64,000 nt of DNA from Cellulophaga fucicola (GCF_900119145.1 NZ_FPIY01000002.1:689579-753578); one strand, 5' to 3'; counted from the stretch's first letter, positions 38,836 to 46,638 are shown. The notes: generated by a model from the sequence alone, not told the origin. Translations and numbers: made by a program.

Positions 38836-39319
38836 AGAACAAAAATTTAAAAAAGTCTATGAGCAATCAAAGGATAAAGTCTATCGACTTTGTTTGGGAT
38901 TTATGGGAAATAAAATTGATGCTGATGATTTATTTCAAGAAGTTCTTATAAAAGTTTGGAATAATTTAGACACGTTTAGAAATGAGAGTAATATAGATAC
39001 TTGGATTTACCGAATCACAACAAACACAGCACTCTTAACTCTAAATAGAAAAACCAAATTAAAGAAAAAAGAGATAGATTATCAACCCAATATTCCTCAT
39101 TACGAAAGTGATAATTTAAACTCAACGGATAAAGAACAAGAAGTAAAAAAACTCTATAAAGCCATTTCATCACTCAAAGAAATAGATAGAATAATTATAG
39201 GATTATTATTAGAGAATTGTAGTTATGACGACATTTCTAATATAACTGGATTAAAAACTTCGAATGTTGGAGTTAGGATAAATAGAATTAAAAAAACATT
39301 GAGTAAAAAACTCAAATAA
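38825..39319 (+). CDS. ECF-type RNA polymerase sigma factor (cassette 4)
   Basis: This 164-aa group 4 sigma factor has region 2 (about residues 8-80) with 'VYRLCLGFMGNKIDADDLFQ', 'EVLIKVWNNLDTFR' and 'IDTWIYRITTNTALLTLNRK', and region 4 (about 105-160) with 'LKEIDRIIIGLLLENCSYDD' and 'ITGLKTSNVGVRINRIKKTL'. Its ATG overlaps the hydrolase stop, and the next gene starts 2 bp after it. No classical zinc-binding anti-sigma is present; the 192-aa membrane protein downstream is the candidate partner. A sigma factor inside a cassette-like unit is notable because it could act on genes elsewhere. Confidence 0.92.
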   Translation: MKNKEQKFKKVYEQSKDKVYRLCLGFMGNKIDADDLFQEVLIKVWNNLDTFRNESNIDTWIYRITTNTALLTLNRKTKLKKKEIDYQPNIPHYESDNLNSTDKEQEVKKLYKAISSLKEIDRIIIGLLLENCSYDDISNITGLKTSNVGVRINRIKKTLSKKLK

Positions 39320-39321
39320 TT

Positions 39322-39900
39322 ATGGAGAAAGATATTACAAACTGGCAAAACCTTTGGAAAGAAGAAAAGTCTACACCTTTAGACTTAAGTAAGTTGATTA
39401 CCCATTTAAACAAAGTAGAAAAGAAAGGAAAATTAGAAAGAATTATTTTACTCGTTGCTGTTCCAGTTACGATAATAATTTTAGCAACGTTACTCCCTAT
39501 ACTCTCAAATATATATTATTTAATAGCTATAGTCATAATTAGTTTTGGTATGATAATGATACTAATACAATCTTATAAAAGTAAGTATAGCTTAATAAGC
39601 AATGATGCTGAATTAAATAATCATAAGTATATAAAAAACCTTATTCATAAACTAAAACAACGAATGTTAACTACATCAAAATATATGTGGTTCTATACAT
39701 TTCTATTAGTTTTAGGAATAAATATAGGCTACATAGATGTTTTACAAAAATTCAATGTATCAATAACTGCAAGGATAATTATTCACGTTGTTTTCACAGT
39801 TTTAATGATTTGCGTGATGTATTTTTCAATAGAAAAAAGAAAAAAAGAAAATAACAAAGGAATTTTACCCTTAATTGACTTTTTAGAAAATTTGAACTGA
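39322..39900 (+). CDS. four-helix membrane protein, candidate anti-sigma partner (cassette 4)
   Basis: This 192-aa protein has a short cytoplasmic N-terminal part ('NWQNLWKEEKSTPLDLSKLI', then a charged helix to about residue 40) and four predicted membrane segments (about 42-60, 65-84, 122-140 and 148-166). Similar proteins are commonly seen right after ECF sigma genes in Bacteroidota. The N-terminal helix could sequester the sigma factor, but it has no recognised anti-sigma domain (no HxxxCxxC zinc motif). The 2-bp gap to the sigma gene indicates coupling. The role is inference. Confidence 0.6.
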   Translation: MEKDITNWQNLWKEEKSTPLDLSKLITHLNKVEKKGKLERIILLVAVPVTIIILATLLPILSNIYYLIAIVIISFGMIMILIQSYKSKYSLISNDAELNNHKYIKNLIHKLKQRMLTTSKYMWFYTFLLVLGINIGYIDVLQKFNVSITARIIIHVVFTVLMICVMYFSIEKRKKENNKGILPLIDFLENLN

Positions 39901-39910
39901 AAAATTGCCA

Positions 39911-40045
39911 GTGACTAAAAATGCATATAATCCATTGCTAGTACTAGCCTATTTATAAAAATCCTTACAGACTTTATATCTGTGACTTATTTACTAACTT
40001 TAGTGGTTAACAACGCAACTAATCTTATACAAAACCGTTAGCAAC
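39911..40045 (+). repeat. attC-like element D
   Basis: It starts GTGACTAAA, which matches the expected complement of the unit's start box (GTGCCTAAC) at 7 of 9 positions, and ends CTTATACAAAACCGTTAGCAAC. The arms TGCATATAATCCATTGC and GCAACTAATCTTATACAA pair imperfectly. An inner hairpin, ACAGA-TATAAAG region, is weak. Confidence 0.6.
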
Positions 40046-40067
40046 ATCCTAAAAAATAACTCTGAAT

Positions 40068-40724
40068 ATGAATTGGAAAATAATATTTATAATGCTAATT
40101 GGGTTAACTGCTTGTAAAAACAAAACCGAAAAGAGTCCAATTAAAGAAGTTGAGAAAATAATTAGTCTAGATAGTTTATACTCTGAAGTCAACAATAAAC
40201 CAGTTTTGAATACAGAATCAACTACAAAAATCACGGACTGTAATTTTGATAAATTTATTTCTGATAATAGAATTTCAAAAATTGCTAAAGATATATACTT
40301 AGATAATAATTGGAAACTAGACAATGCTATGGGATTACTAGATAGCTTGACAACTAAAAATAAATATTCAAGACCATTCTATTTTAAAGTGGTAACTCTG
40401 ACCTATCAAAAATCTGATGGAGCTTTTTCCGAAGGACTCGGATATGAAGGAAAAAAATATGTTAAAAATAATACTAAGGAATTTGTTTCATATTTTAATT
40501 CTGAAAAATGCTTTACAGAAGATGATTTAACGATTTGGGTAAATATTATTATGTTAGAATTTAGTTTAATTGCCAACAATGAATTTGACAAAAATCTTAT
40601 TGAAAACTACATTGAAATCTTAAATAAGAATTGTTTAGACTGTACTGAAAATCAAAAAAAAACTCTGAAGAAATTCAATTCAATTTTAAGAGTTAAATGG
40701 AATGAATTGTTGAAACATATTTGA
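40068..40724 (+). CDS. hypothetical lipoprotein (cassette 5)
   Basis: This 218-aa lipoprotein (MNWKIIFIMLIGLTAC, Cys at 16) is followed by a Lys/Glu-rich linker. The mature part is largely helical, with two Cys pairs: 'KITDCNFDKF' and 'SEKCFTEDD', then 'NKNCLDCTENQKK'. No family is recognised. It is alone between elements D and E. A helical repeat of TPR type is possible in the C-terminal half but the pattern is weak. Confidence 0.6.
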   Translation: MNWKIIFIMLIGLTACKNKTEKSPIKEVEKIISLDSLYSEVNNKPVLNTESTTKITDCNFDKFISDNRISKIAKDIYLDNNWKLDNAMGLLDSLTTKNKYSRPFYFKVVTLTYQKSDGAFSEGLGYEGKKYVKNNTKEFVSYFNSEKCFTEDDLTIWVNIIMLEFSLIANNEFDKNLIENYIEILNKNCLDCTENQKKTLKKFNSILRVKWNELLKHI

Positions 40725-40737
40725 TTTTAGAAAAAAG

Positions 40738-40838
40738 CCGAACCCCTATCCATATATAATTTATTGCAGGCTTCTTGCCTATTTACAAAATTAAGTACTT
40801 AAACCACGCAACAAACCATATTCAAGACGTTGTATACA
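40738..40838 (+). repeat. attC-like element E
   Basis: It starts GCCGAACCCCTATCCATATATAA and ends GCAACAAACCATATTCAAGACGTTGTATAC. CATATATAATTTATTGC pairs with GCAACAAACCATATTC, and TGCAGGCTT pairs with AAACCACGCA. The inner part ATTAAGTACTTAA is a short palindrome. The boundary boxes are degenerate and do not complement those of the adjacent units. Confidence 0.5.
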
Positions 40839-40843
40839 ATTTA

Positions 40844-41404
40844 ATGAAAAATATAAAACAAAAATATAAATTGATTCTAGCTATATTATTAATATGGTTT
40901 TTGGGACATATAATTTATACCACTATTGACGGGTTAACCAAGAATGAAAACAAGGCAGATGTTGCTGTAATACTTGGGAATAAGGTAAATGAAGATGGCA
41001 CTCTTTCGGAACGGCTTGAAAAACGTTTAGAATGCGGTCTAAAATTGTATCAAAACGGACAAGTAAAAAAAATAATTGTAAGTGGAGGTCTGGACAAAGA
41101 AGGTTTTTACGAAGGAGATAAAATGAAAGAGTATTTAATTAAAAATAATGTTCCTAGTTCTGCAGTTATTATTGACAATTTTGGAAACAATACCCTCGCA
41201 ACCGTTAAAAACACCATAGCACTACAAGAAACCTTAAGTTTTAAAAGTATAATTGTTGTATCACAATACTTTCATTTAACAAGAATAAAAATGCTGTTTA
41301 AAAAGCAAGGCTTTAAAAATGTTAGTAGTGCAAGTCCTATGTATTTTGAGGTTAGAGATTTTTATTCTTTGTTTAGGGAATTTGTAGCTTACTACATTGG
41401 GTAA
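40844..41404 (+). CDS. YdcF/SanA-like DUF218 membrane protein (cassette 6)
   Basis: ATG at 40844 gives a 186-aa protein; a longer frame from 40775 would run through element E and is rejected. One N-terminal membrane helix (about residues 9-27) is followed by a DUF218 domain: 'ADVAVILGNKVNEDGTLSER', 'RLECGLKLYQNGQVKKIIVS', 'GDKMKEYLIKNNVPSSAVII', 'NTLATVKNTIALQE' and 'IIVVSQYFHLTRIKMLFKKQ'. Members (SanA, ElyC, YdcF) are linked to envelope integrity and vancomycin permeability. It is the sole gene of its unit. Confidence 0.88.
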   Translation: MKNIKQKYKLILAILLIWFLGHIIYTTIDGLTKNENKADVAVILGNKVNEDGTLSERLEKRLECGLKLYQNGQVKKIIVSGGLDKEGFYEGDKMKEYLIKNNVPSSAVIIDNFGNNTLATVKNTIALQETLSFKSIIVVSQYFHLTRIKMLFKKQGFKNVSSASPMYFEVRDFYSLFREFVAYYIG

Positions 41405-41411
41405 AAGCTGA

Positions 41412-41600
41412 GCATAACAATAGCTATAAGCAATAAAGGTTTTGGGCTAAACTAAAAGGTCTTGTATATTTAAAGTGTAGTTAAATCTGTTAGATTTAGC
41501 TTTAGAATAAAAAAGGAAATATTCCGTGACCACCTGCCCTATATCTCTTACATACAAGATTAACACGAATATGATGCAACATTTAAAAATTTAATGAGTC
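41412..41600 (+). repeat. attC-like element F (left arm only)
   Basis: GCATAACAATAGCTATAAGC at 41412-41431 matches the left arms of the other elements (a TAAC box, then a TATA-rich step and GCAAT). A good right arm is missing: near 41572-41584 only ATGATGCAACATT recalls it. The element seems decayed or truncated. Confidence 0.35.
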
Positions 41601-41621
41601 TTTATAAGAAATGAGAAATCG

Positions 41622-42659
41622 ATGAAATCAATACTGTCTGTGTTACTGTTTTTAATGTTTTGCTATCAAAGTTTTAGTCAAAAAAAATATTTTGAAGATA
41701 AGTTTGAACACTTTACAATAATAAAAAATAATGATACAATACAATTTCATACATACTTAAATGGAGAATTAACTTCTAAAAAGGGCGCTCTATTATATCT
41801 TCAAGGCTCTGGGAATGATCCTTTTTACAAATTAATTAGACACACTGACACCATTAAATCTTCAAAAACTGAGAAACCAGAAATTAAGAAATATCTTGAG
41901 GTTCATAAAACCCTACCTTTTAATTTAAAAGAATTTACTCAAGACTATTTGTTAGTTGCAATTTCTAAAAAAAGCATTCCTTTTGAAATATTTGGTAATG
42001 ATTTTAAAACTCCAAAATCATTTTATGAAAATGACAACTTAAATTATAGAGTATGGCAGGCTAATGAAGTTGTAAATTACCTGTTAGAAAACATTTTAGA
42101 AAAGAAAAGTAAAATTATTGCTCTTGGCCACTCAGAAGGTACAGAGGTAGTAGCAAAGCTTGGAACAATTAATCATAAAATTTCAGCTATTGGTTATTTT
42201 TCTGGAGGCGGAAATGCACAATACTACGATTTTATACTAGATATTAGAAAATATGTGCAAAGAGGAGAAATGACTGAGGAAGAATCTATTATAGAAACTG
42301 AAAAAATTTTTAACGAAATAAAAGACATATACAAACACCCTAACAGTTTAACAAAAAAATGGTTAGGGCATTCTTATAGAAAATGGAGTTCGTCTATAGA
42401 ACCATCTATAGATAATTTATTAAAAATTAATATTCCAATATATGTTGCACACGGAGCAAAAGACAAAGCCGTTCCTATAGAGTCGGCATACTTAATACCT
42501 ATTGAATTTATTAGAAATAAAAAAACTAATTTAACTTTTAAGGTGTATCCAAAATTAGATCATTCGTTTGCTATAATACCACAATCTGATAACGAAGAAT
42601 ATGTAGATAAATGGGATGAAGTGCTTAAAGATTTTTTAAACTGGTGCGAAATAAATTAA
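41622..42659 (+). CDS. secreted alpha/beta hydrolase-like protein (cassette 7)
   Basis: This 345-aa protein has a signal peptide (MKSILSVLLFLMFCYQSFSQ). The alpha/beta-hydrolase core shows 'KKGALLYLQGSGNDP' as oxyanion region, GHSEGTE as the nucleophile elbow (G-x-S-x-G), 'PIYVAHGAKDKAVPIESAYL' with the acid Asp, and 'PKLDHSFAI' with the catalytic His. All three catalytic residues are thus present. The fold is that of prolyl-oligopeptidase-like or dienelactone-hydrolase-like enzymes. It is a different subfamily from the hydrolase in cassette 4. The substrate is unknown. Confidence 0.8.
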   Translation: MKSILSVLLFLMFCYQSFSQKKYFEDKFEHFTIIKNNDTIQFHTYLNGELTSKKGALLYLQGSGNDPFYKLIRHTDTIKSSKTEKPEIKKYLEVHKTLPFNLKEFTQDYLLVAISKKSIPFEIFGNDFKTPKSFYENDNLNYRVWQANEVVNYLLENILEKKSKIIALGHSEGTEVVAKLGTINHKISAIGYFSGGGNAQYYDFILDIRKYVQRGEMTEEESIIETEKIFNEIKDIYKHPNSLTKKWLGHSYRKWSSSIEPSIDNLLKINIPIYVAHGAKDKAVPIESAYLIPIEFIRNKKTNLTFKVYPKLDHSFAIIPQSDNEEYVDKWDEVLKDFLNWCEIN

Positions 42660-42759
42660 AAAAGCAATTTGTTAATACTATAAACATCACTAAACACATA
42701 TTACGTACAAATACGCTACCTATGGTTTATTTGCTAAATTAGTTACATAACAACGTTGC

Positions 42760-43611
42760 GTGTTATCAAAAAAAAACGAGTTGAATAAAACAATAAAAGT
42801 AACCAACGGTACATCTTTCTTAGAGTTAAAACTAAACACACTAGGGAGTTACTTAAAATTTAAAAAACCACTAGCCATAAATTGGTCAGATTGTCAAGGA
42901 TCAATTGCGCAGTTCTATGCCATATTCTCGTATTTACAAGAGTATAAAGAGTCTATACAAGAATCTTTAAGAGTAAAATTAAATGACGGAAGTTTTGACT
43001 TAAATTCTGAGATAGATGAAGTATCTAAACTTCTTTCTCTTTTTGAAAATGGCACATACAACATATCTTTTGAACCAGAGTACCAATATAAAATATCGGA
43101 CAATTGGAATTGGAACTTAGCCAAAAACAACAAACTTTTTTCGTCTAATGCAGTAATTAGAGAAGAAACCCAAACGTTGTACTCTGATGAAAATAAGAAC
43201 TTAGACTATCTAACAGAATCATATTATAACGGGTATAGTGAGTATTTTATATTTACGCAACCATCAGAAGTATTAAATAAAGAGAGAATTAAATTCTATC
43301 AAGAAAAAATAATACAAGGAGAAAAACCCACCGCTATAATTTATAACGGCTATTCTGAAACCAAAGGAACATATAAAGATGGCTCTAATTGGATTAGAAC
43401 TTATTTAAGTGGAGATTTTATTATTGATGGTCACCATAAACTAATGGCTTATAAAAAATTAAATTGCGCACCTTCTTTATTAAGAATTTCAAAAATTTAT
43501 AATTCAGATGATAAATTAAATTTTTCTATGAAAGATTTTAAGAGTGATCTAGCTAGTAGATTATTAAAATGTCAGTCTAAACATTTTACAGAAAACTATA
43601 AAGAAAAATAA
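42760..43611 (+). CDS. hypothetical protein with ParB-like DGHH motif (last array gene)
   Basis: This 283-aa soluble protein starts at GTG 42760 inside the GTTGCGTGTTATC box; the coding sequence again begins at the boundary. No signal peptide or membrane helix is seen. The C-terminal third holds 'FIIDGHHKLMAYKKLNCAPS', preceded by 'GEKPTAIIYNGYSETKGTY'. The 'DGHHKL.AY' segment resembles the 'DGHHRL.A' motif of ParB/sulfiredoxin-fold proteins, which bind and hydrolyse nucleotides. This is a short-motif similarity and no more. The N-terminal two thirds match nothing I know. Confidence 0.6.
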   Translation: MLSKKNELNKTIKVTNGTSFLELKLNTLGSYLKFKKPLAINWSDCQGSIAQFYAIFSYLQEYKESIQESLRVKLNDGSFDLNSEIDEVSKLLSLFENGTYNISFEPEYQYKISDNWNWNLAKNNKLFSSNAVIREETQTLYSDENKNLDYLTESYYNGYSEYFIFTQPSEVLNKERIKFYQEKIIQGEKPTAIIYNGYSETKGTYKDGSNWIRTYLSGDFIIDGHHKLMAYKKLNCAPSLLRISKIYNSDDKLNFSMKDFKSDLASRLLKCQSKHFTENYKEK

Positions 43612-43661
43612 CTGTTCTAGTTAACAATTACACACTACATAAGAGTCTAATAAAAAAAAAA

Positions 43662-43690
43662 ACGAAAACTTTTTAGTTTTCGTCTTTTTC
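43662..43690. terminator. bidirectional hairpin between converging genes
   Basis: ACGAAAACT pairs with AGTTTTCGT, flanked by an A-run before and CTTTTTC after. The stem overlaps the stop codon of the minus-strand lipoprotein gene (43673-43675). It can end transcription from both sides. Confidence 0.65.
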
Positions 43691-44164
43691 AGGTTTATTA
43701 AACTCGGCCTTATATTTTTCTAAAAACTTCTTCTGTCTTGCAATCATTTGTTGCCTTATTTTATCAATATCCATAAAGTCATTTCCAAAATTACTTCCAA
43801 AAAAATCATCATTAAAAAAGTGTTTGATAAAAAGTGAATCTTCAGAAAAAACATCATGAAATCCATTATTCTCAAAACGTGAAAAACCTGTAAAGAATCT
43901 TGATTTAAAAGATTGCAACAAACTGTCTTTTTCTAACGCAGATAGGTTATCTACTTTACTACTAGATGACCAAGAATAGATACTATCGTATCTAATTAAG
44001 TTTCCATTATCATCAAACTCCTTATCAACTTTCCAAGAACCTTTAGGTTGTTTGGCTACGCTTGTTTTATTTTGTTTTTTTTCTGTATTTTTTATGTCAT
44101 TCTTTTGACCATTGCAACTAACACATAGCAAGCTAACCATAGCTAATAAAATATATTTTTTCAT
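43673..44164 (-). CDS. hypothetical lipoprotein
   Basis: This 163-aa lipoprotein (MKKYILLAMVSLLCVSC, Cys at 17) continues with a Lys/Asn-rich linker, then 'PKGSWKVDKEFDDNGNLIRY' and 'DSIYSWSSSS', which resembles the start of other flavobacterial hypothetical proteins, and a charged helical C-terminus ending KDEN. A Phe/Gly/Asn-rich patch lies in between. The function is unknown. It is followed upstream in the same direction by a YodC-like gene and Hsp20, so it may be part of a stress-linked cluster. Confidence 0.65.
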   Translation of the reverse strand: MKKYILLAMVSLLCVSCNGQKNDIKNTEKKQNKTSVAKQPKGSWKVDKEFDDNGNLIRYDSIYSWSSSSKVDNLSALEKDSLLQSFKSRFFTGFSRFENNGFHDVFSEDSLFIKHFFNDDFFGSNFGNDFMDIDKIRQQMIARQKKFLEKYKAEFNKPEKDEN

Positions 44165-44175
44165 TGCTCTAAATT

Positions 44176-44436
44176 TTAAGACAACCGCAATTTAGGACTT
44201 GTTAAAAATGTTTTGAACAAGCCACCAGTTTCTATTGTTTTAATTAATTTATTTTGGTGATACACTTCAGATTTTCGTTCACCATTTTTATACCAAACAC
44301 ATTCCAAATAACTGTTACCATCTACCAAACCAAGTATTGAATCTTTTTTTGAAACATATTTAAGAACTTGCATTTTTGGGGCACTAAGTTTACCTCTAAC
44401 TTTTACCCAATCTCCAGATTTAAACTTCCTTGGCAT
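44176..44436 (-). CDS. YodC-like (DUF2158) small protein
   Basis: This 86-aa cytoplasmic protein has the YodC pattern: 'FKSGDWVKVRGKLSAPKMQV' at the N-terminus, then 'YLECVWYKNGERKSEVYHQN' with 'KLIKTIE'. The family normally has about 60 residues; the extra C-terminal tail here ('GGLFKTFLTSPKLRLS') is unusual. YodC-like proteins are small beta-barrels of unknown role. It lies 11 bp upstream of the lipoprotein gene on the same strand and may share a transcript with it. Confidence 0.75.
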   Translation of the reverse strand: MPRKFKSGDWVKVRGKLSAPKMQVLKYVSKKDSILGLVDGNSYLECVWYKNGERKSEVYHQNKLIKTIETGGLFKTFLTSPKLRLS

Positions 44437-44542
44437 AACATTAAAATTTTAAAGATTAAACATTTTAGCAGCATAGAGGAGACCAATTTCTTGGCCCCCT
44501 ACTATATACTTCATTCTTCAATCAAAAAAATTAGTGATCTAA

Positions 44543-45019
44543 TTAAGAGATCTCAATGTTTCTTGCTGGTTTTTGTTTTGCTTCTTCTTTTTTAGGTAAT
44601 AGAATACTTAAAATACCTTCGTTATAGCTTGCATTAATTTTTTCGTCATTAACACTTTCTGGCAACGTAAAGGTTCTTTTAAAAGAAGAATAACCAAACT
44701 CTCTACGTGTATAGTTTTCTTCTTTTTGCTCACTTTCTTCTTTTGTTTCTGTAAAAATAGATAACAATAAATTATCTATCTCTATATGAAAATCTGATTT
44801 ATTAAGGCCTGGAACTGCCATTTCTACCATAAAAGAATCTGCTGTCTCTTTTATGTTCACTTTTGGCAACGTAATTCCTGTATTAAAGTTTGATGTAAAT
44901 ACAGACGGTAAGTCTCGGTTAAAAATATCATCAAACCAATTTGACAACGTTGGGAAGTTTTGATTTAAATTGCTGTTCACTAAATTTCCGTTTTTAGGAA
45001 CACTAACTAAATTGCTCAT
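44543..45019 (-). CDS. Hsp20-family small heat-shock protein
   Basis: This 158-aa ATP-independent chaperone has the alpha-crystallin domain at about residues 45-150: 'VNIKETADSFMVEMAVPGLN', 'KSDFHIEIDNLLLSIFTE', 'REFGYSSFKRTFTLPESV', and the near-C-terminal 'ASYNEGILSILLPKKEEAK'. The tail 'ARNIEIS' contains the I-x-I motif that links dimers into oligomers. The N-terminal 40 residues are Asn/Phe-rich as usual. The start ATG at 45019 gives the usual MSNLV-type N-terminus. The region upstream contains a cluster of TGACA/TGTCA boxes that could be stress control sites. Confidence 0.93.
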   Translation of the reverse strand: MSNLVSVPKNGNLVNSNLNQNFPTLSNWFDDIFNRDLPSVFTSNFNTGITLPKVNIKETADSFMVEMAVPGLNKSDFHIEIDNLLLSIFTETKEESEQKEENYTRREFGYSSFKRTFTLPESVNDEKINASYNEGILSILLPKKEEAKQKPARNIEIS

Positions 45020-45154
45020 AATTACAAAATTTTAAATTAAACATTATTTTAAATTCGAAATCTAAATCGACCTCAATTCTAATAGACCAAAAAAAATACC
45101 AAAGTGCATAAATTCTATTTTCTTACAATTAGCATTGTACAACTATGTCTTTTG

Positions 45155-45214
45155 TTGACATTTTTTCAGAATTATTGTCAAATTTTCACTTAAATAAATG
45201 TCAGTTTGACATTT
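45155..45214. promoter_or_regulatory. cluster of TGACA/TGTCA boxes upstream of hsp20
   Basis: TTGACA (45155-45160) faces TGTCAA (45176-45181), and 15 bp further AAATGTCA-GTT-TGACATTT (45196-45214) is a perfect 8-bp inverted repeat with a 3-bp spacer. The sites lie 136 to 195 bp before the hsp20 ATG and about 260 bp before the plus-strand gene. A repressor or activator operator is likely; which gene it serves is unclear. The 453-bp gap (45020-45472) also holds repeat copy 1. Confidence 0.5.
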
Positions 45215-45263
45215 TGAATTTATCAAAATACACTATTTATTTTCCTAAAAACTCTATCTCTTG

Positions 45264-45327
45264 TTTACACAAATCTTCTACGCTTAACGAATATATGTTT
45301 TACTGCTACACTTATACGTTTTGCATT
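45264..45327 (+). repeat. dispersed repeat family 2, copy 1
   Basis: It starts TTTACACAAATCTTCTACGC; the core begins TTAACGAATATATG (45284) and ends TTATACGTTTTGCATT. Three further copies lie within the next 6.6 kb, each in the same orientation and each in the gap before a new group of genes. The core ends can pair (AACGAATA with TATACGTT, 7 of 8). Confidence 0.75.
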
Positions 45328-45472
45328 CTATTTTAAGAGCAATTAAAATACTTTTAACACACTAAACAAAAACAAGACACAATTAGCTCTTAATTAGCTT
45401 TAAAGCGCAATAGAACGTCTTAATTACATAGTTATTAATTGGCGTAGAGCTTTAAGTAAAAGCAATAATAAA

Positions 45473-45985
45473 ATGACCACGAAAGAATATAATTTAAAAA
45501 ACTGGCGCACTAACATTGCGGGTACAACCTTAATTTTCATAGGAGTTGTAATGGTTCTTATAGGGTATAGTAGTGGTTTAACCATCTGGGGAAACTTTCA
45601 GAGTATGTTTGTTAGTTTTAAAAGTATTCATTTTTTCATTGGCACATTACTTATGTTCTTAATTAAATTCGGTTTTATATTTCTAGGATATTATTTATTA
45701 AAAAACAATGATAAAATAACAAGGGCAAAAACGGATAATAAAGGCCTTTACTTTAAAGAAATGAGTAAATCTAGCAGTTTTACAAGAGGAGCTTTTGACC
45801 TTAAACCCTTTACTTTTTTACCCTACGCAAAAATTAAAAATATATACCTTATTAAAAGTATTTGGTTGGGTTATACCTTAGAGGTTGAAACAGAAAACGA
45901 ACGTATTAAACTAGTTACCACGAATGCATTATCAGACGTAGATAAAAAAGAAATATACAGTATTGTTAAAACAAGAATAACATAA
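45473..45985 (+). CDS. two-helix membrane protein with PH-like tail
   Basis: This 170-aa protein has two membrane helices (about residues 15-36 and 50-76) followed by a cytoplasmic beta-rich domain ('NKGLYFKEMSKSSSFTRGAF', 'LEVETENERIKLVTTNALSD'), the layout of bacterial PH-domain (bPH) membrane proteins. No exact family can be named. It is the first gene after repeat copy 1. A similar layout is seen in two proteins at 50585-51567, suggesting relatives kept in the same neighbourhood. Confidence 0.65.
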   Translation: MTTKEYNLKNWRTNIAGTTLIFIGVVMVLIGYSSGLTIWGNFQSMFVSFKSIHFFIGTLLMFLIKFGFIFLGYYLLKNNDKITRAKTDNKGLYFKEMSKSSSFTRGAFDLKPFTFLPYAKIKNIYLIKSIWLGYTLEVETENERIKLVTTNALSDVDKKEIYSIVKTRIT

Positions 45986-46034
45986 AATTTTAATTCACCA
46001 CTAACAGGTACTCATTATAAAACATCACCCTAAA

Positions 46035-46562
46035 ATGAAAAAATATATAATGCTTTTAATTATTATCTCTTTATGTAGCTGCAATAATAAAGAGAAGATT
46101 AACAAACCTAAGAGGTCTTTGCCTAAATTAGTAGTAGATTCTATTTCTAAGCAAAAAACATATAATGTTGATTTACAAAACAAAGAACGTTATGTATCTA
46201 TGTATAACAACAACTATTTATTAAAAGTAATTCCTGATTCTACCACTTCTAAAGAAAATATGAACTACACTATATTAATGACATTAAAATCTGATACAAT
46301 TATAAACTACACAATTAATATAGACTCAATTTCTAAAAATTATTACAAGTACAATAAAAGTGAACTAGAAAATGAAAAGCTAAATTTTAAACAAAATTAT
46401 TACATAAGCGGCGTAAATATTGAACAAAGTTGGGCCAGAGCAGAGAACTTATACCTAAGCGCTAAAATAAACTCTAAAAGAGATACAACTGTGATGGGTA
46501 TACCTTTAAAATTTAAATATATAGGAAAAAAAATGGGTGAAACATATTTAAATGTATTGTAA
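46035..46562 (+). CDS. hypothetical lipoprotein
   Basis: This 175-aa lipoprotein (MKKYIMLLIIISLCSC, Cys at 16) has a Lys/Asn-rich linker and a mature domain that is mainly beta by pattern ('YVSMYNNNYLLKVIPD', 'MNYTILMTLKSDTIINYTIN', 'MGIPLKFKYIGKKMGETYLN'). No family is recognised. It follows the PH-like membrane protein by 49 bp in the same direction. Confidence 0.6.
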   Translation: MKKYIMLLIIISLCSCNNKEKINKPKRSLPKLVVDSISKQKTYNVDLQNKERYVSMYNNNYLLKVIPDSTTSKENMNYTILMTLKSDTIINYTINIDSISKNYYKYNKSELENEKLNFKQNYYISGVNIEQSWARAENLYLSAKINSKRDTTVMGIPLKFKYIGKKMGETYLNVL

Positions 46563-46638
46563 AAAATATTTACTCTAAAGAAAACTACAATTATCTTTAC
46601 TAGAACAAAAATCTTAACTAAAGCTAAAACACAAGTCT

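Noticed and set aside
40775-40843. Longer start for the DUF218 gene
   Set aside because: The extra 23 codons run through attC-like element E; the ATG at 40844 starts the membrane helix normally.
33357-43611. Insertion sequence or prophage
   Set aside because: No transposase, integrase or phage gene is visible, and the repeats differ from IS ends because they separate each gene group.
44368-44595. 75-codon plus-strand frame opposite YodC-like and hsp20 genes
   Set aside because: It is antisense to two recognised genes and has no domain.
45145-45336. 63-codon plus-strand frame
   Set aside because: It is made of the TGACA box cluster and repeat copy 1, so its reading frame is accidental.
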